From assembly GCA_041485845.1 (NCBI GenBank), contig JBGPKH010000529.1, forward strand, positions 1-6,475: 6,475 bases of DNA, in the 5' to 3' direction. Positions 5,385 through 6,475 of this stretch are shown one piece after another (positions within the stretch are counted from its first letter, which is position 1; every line of letters starts with the position of its first letter). Under the pieces are notes generated by a model. It ran no database searches. It had not been told where the DNA came from and saw only the letters and a program-made list of their open reading frames with translations. A program made the position numbers and the translations under genes. The DNA comes from OMOG01 sp041485845 (GTDB taxonomy: Bacteria; Acidobacteriota; Terriglobia; Bryobacterales; Bryobacteraceae).

Positions 5385-5434
5385 CCAGCTTCCCAAGCTG
5401 GACGTCGCCGGTTCGAATCCGGTCTCCCGCTCCA
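5385..5434 (+). tRNA. 3' fragment of tRNA-Gly(CCC): anticodon arm to CCA, possible att site
   Basis: Anticodon stem CCAGC/GCTGG (5385-5389 and 5397-5401) encloses the loop TTCCCAA, anticodon CCC (5392-5394), which reads the GGG glycine codon. Variable ACGTC follows, then the T arm GCCGG-TTCGAAT-CCGGT (5407-5423), acceptor 3' strand CTCCCGC, discriminator T and encoded CCA (5432-5434). The matching acceptor 5' strand GCGGGAG and a D arm of the GCTC...GAGC type are absent from the sequence before it. So this is not a working tRNA gene. Integrases often recombine in the 3' half of tRNA genes, leaving just such a duplicate at the far end of the element. In that reading the element side lies to the left and the old chromosome to the right. 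No integrase gene is visible in the window. Confidence 0.75.
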
Positions 5435-5732
5435 TGTTTTCATATATTTACGGGCACTGAGCTGCTTCCGAATCTGGCCCTAATGGAATAACCGAAGAAA
5501 ACATCTCATCGCAAGGTACTGATTACGAGGTGCTTGCTCCTGGTGAATGCCAGCACACCACGCTGGCCTTCAATCAGAAACGGCGAGCATCGGCTGTTTT
5601 ATCGTTGTTGCGGCAGGCACGACCAAAAGTAACTTCCGGGTTGCCGACCACTCGGACACAATCGCGCAGGCACCTGCAAAGCGGGGCGTTTGCGCGGTCC
5701 TGCGACTGGAAATGTGATTCCCAACAAGACTC
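5435..5732. other. Intergenic stretch with no recognisable gene
   Basis: About 300 bp between the tRNA remnant and the marR promoter. The open frames on both strands are short and have no family-like sequence. A small hairpin GCCAGC/GCTGGC (5549-5554 and 5562-5567, 7-nt loop) is the only structure noticed. Base composition is more AT-rich than in the core genes. No integrase or other mobile-element gene fragment was recognised here. Confidence 0.5.
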
Positions 5733-5762
5733 TTGACGGGCCACGCAAAAGAAGCCTAAGAT
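5733..5762 (+). promoter_or_regulatory. Candidate promoter of the marR gene
   Basis: TTGACG (5733-5738) and TAAGAT (5757-5762) are spaced by 18 nt. Transcription would start near 5769, just before the candidate operator at 5778-5799. The CTTGAC[A/G]GG -35 context is shared with the second promoter at 6371. Confidence 0.55.
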
Positions 5763-5777
5763 GGAATCGTCCCTGGA

Positions 5778-5799
5778 ACTGATTTCCATGGTGAGTATT
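5778..5799. promoter_or_regulatory. Candidate MarR operator in the marR leader
   Basis: A segment centred on CCATGG (5786-5791) with TTT before it and TATT six bases after, matching the operator at 6399-6416 and flanks at 16 of 22 positions when aligned on CCATGG. It also matches the CCAAGGTAAGTATT segment downstream at 12 of 14. It is a weaker palindrome than the downstream one. Its location just after the predicted transcription start suggests autorepression. Confidence 0.45.
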
Positions 5800-5836
5800 G
5801 CTAGGCGGTTGCCCTGTTGGTCGCCGGTCGAAACGC

Positions 5837-6352
5837 ATGCCGAGAATTTACGAGGAAATCAAACAAGACAAGCCGATGCGGACGCCCGGCCTACTGGCCG
5901 TGATCACGATCTTGCGTACCGCCGATATCCTTCGCCATGCCGTCGAGAGACCGCTCTCTGTGTTCGGCCTGTCGCATGAGCAGTACAATGTCCTCCGGAT
6001 CCTTCGAGGTGCGGGAGAAAGCGGACTGCCGACCCTCGAGATTTCCAGCCGCACGCTTTATCGCAGCCCCAATATTACGAGATTGATCGACAGGCTGATC
6101 GCCAAGAAGCTCGCCCGGCGCAGCCCGTCCAAGGAAGACCGGCGCGTCGTTCTTGTATTTGTAACCTCCCAAGGGCTGGAACTCCTGGCGCATTTGGACG
6201 GAGTGGTGGACAAAGTGTTTGACAACTTCCCTCCGGCAACAAACGCTGAAATGGAGGCGCTGCTGGATGTCCTGGACCGTATTCGCGAGCACATGGCCGT
6301 GAAAACGGCAGCGGAACTTGCTCTCGAGAAGGCAAAACCGGGCCGCACGTAA
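5837..6352 (+). CDS. MarR-family transcriptional regulator
   Basis: A 171-residue winged-helix regulator, expected to bind a palindromic operator as a dimer and release it on ligand or oxidant binding. Seen: an N-terminal helix (IYEEIKQDK...LLAVITILRTADILRHAVE, about 4-37); then LSHEQYNVLRILRGAGESGL (45-64); recognition helix RSPNITRLIDRLIAKKL (76-92); the wing with the hallmark DRR (101-103) in KEDRRVVLVFVTSQGLELL; and a C-terminal dimerisation helix (AEMEALLDVLDRIREHM). There is no cysteine in the protein, so thiol-based sensing of the OhrR type is unlikely. ATG 5837 is chosen because MPRIYEEIKQ fits the family's start; a TTG at 5798 would add 13 unlike residues. A clear Shine-Dalgarno is lacking. 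It has its own promoter and a candidate operator, and lies 83 bp before a promoter-operator for the next gene. Confidence 0.93.
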   Translation: MPRIYEEIKQDKPMRTPGLLAVITILRTADILRHAVERPLSVFGLSHEQYNVLRILRGAGESGLPTLEISSRTLYRSPNITRLIDRLIAKKLARRSPSKEDRRVVLVFVTSQGLELLAHLDGVVDKVFDNFPPATNAEMEALLDVLDRIREHMAVKTAAELALEKAKPGRT

Positions 6353-6370
6353 AAAATCCAAACAAAACCC

Positions 6371-6399
6371 TTGACAGGCGTATCAGTTCACAGTACATT
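6371..6399 (+). promoter_or_regulatory. Promoter of the gene downstream of marR
   Basis: TTGACA (6371-6376, perfect -35) and TACATT (6394-6399, 4 of 6) with a 17-nt spacer; start expected near 6406. The -10 abuts and overlaps by one base the palindromic operator. Confidence 0.7.
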
Positions 6400-6428
6400 A
6401 GTTTCCATGGCAACTATTACCAAGGTAA
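6399..6428. promoter_or_regulatory. Candidate MarR operators, tandem
   Basis: Site 1, TAGTTTCCATGGCAACTA (6399-6416), is an 18-bp palindrome with one mismatched pair; it covers the end of the -10 and the expected start point. Site 2, TTACCAAGGTAA (6417-6428), is a 12-bp palindrome with an AA centre, directly adjacent, centre-to-centre distance 15 bp, and overlaps the Shine-Dalgarno AAGG (6422-6425). Binding at either would block transcription or elongation of the next gene. Confidence 0.6.
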
Positions 6429-6435
6429 GTATTAG

Positions 6436-6475
6436 ATGCTACAGTCCAATTTCAAGGGTCCGGGGACTGCTAGCA
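6436..6475 (+). CDS. Start of a MarR-controlled gene, cut by window edge
   Basis: ATG 6436 opens a frame of 13 codons (MLQSNFKGPGTAS) to the window end. It lies 30 nt from the predicted transcription start, with AAGG 10 nt before the ATG. Too little is visible to name the product. From the family context an efflux or detoxification gene is a reasonable guess, but nothing in these residues shows it. Confidence 0.45.
   Translation, partial: MLQSNFKGPGTAS

Noticed and set aside
5266..5460. Open frame containing DVAGSNPVSRS
   Set aside because: This peptide is a translation of the tRNA T arm and acceptor strand, not a protein gene.
1..6475. CRISPR array, rRNA gene, riboswitch
   Set aside because: No regularly spaced direct repeats, no rRNA sequence, and no riboswitch core was recognised on either strand.

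Overview
The window is GC-rich bacterial chromosome and carries mostly core genes. Three short dispersed stem-loop repeats of the ACAGGC/GCCTGT type, the ECF sigma factor style and the mix of neighbours suggest an Acidobacteriota genome of the Solibacter/Bryobacter type. That assignment is an inference from general look; no 16S or other marker is present.

Left block (1-1448, all on the minus strand, transcribed right to left): tadA (tRNA adenosine deaminase), then a small PilZ-domain protein with its own good sigma-70-like promoter, then an ECF-type RNA polymerase sigma factor that runs off the left edge. The sigma gene has its start codon inside a dispersed inverted repeat. The PilZ gene has a strong Shine-Dalgarno sequence but no ATG/GTG/TTG codon where its domain begins. 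A DUF4337 membrane protein (1476-2000, plus strand) diverges from tadA across only 27 bp, with overlapping opposed -10-like boxes in the gap.

Middle block (2001-4877): a repeat-bearing convergent gap, then purH (bifunctional purine biosynthesis enzyme, minus strand), preceded by an MFS exporter gene on the same strand that is broken by a one-base frameshift at an AAAA run.

Non-coding block (4878-5836, about 960 bp): no convincing protein gene. It holds a GC hairpin, a 187-bp region of nested inverted repeats (one perfect 15-bp pair inside a 14-of-15 pair), a second long hairpin (19 of 21 paired), and then the 3' part of a tRNA-Gly(CCC) from anticodon arm to CCA without its 5' half. Such tRNA 3' remnants commonly mark the end of an integrated element.

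Right block (5733-6475, plus strand): a MarR-family regulator with its own promoter and a candidate operator, followed by a second promoter overlapped by a near-perfect TAGTT-N8-AACTA palindrome. This second promoter drives a gene whose first 13 codons are visible. The layout fits an autoregulated MarR repressor controlling an adjacent target gene.
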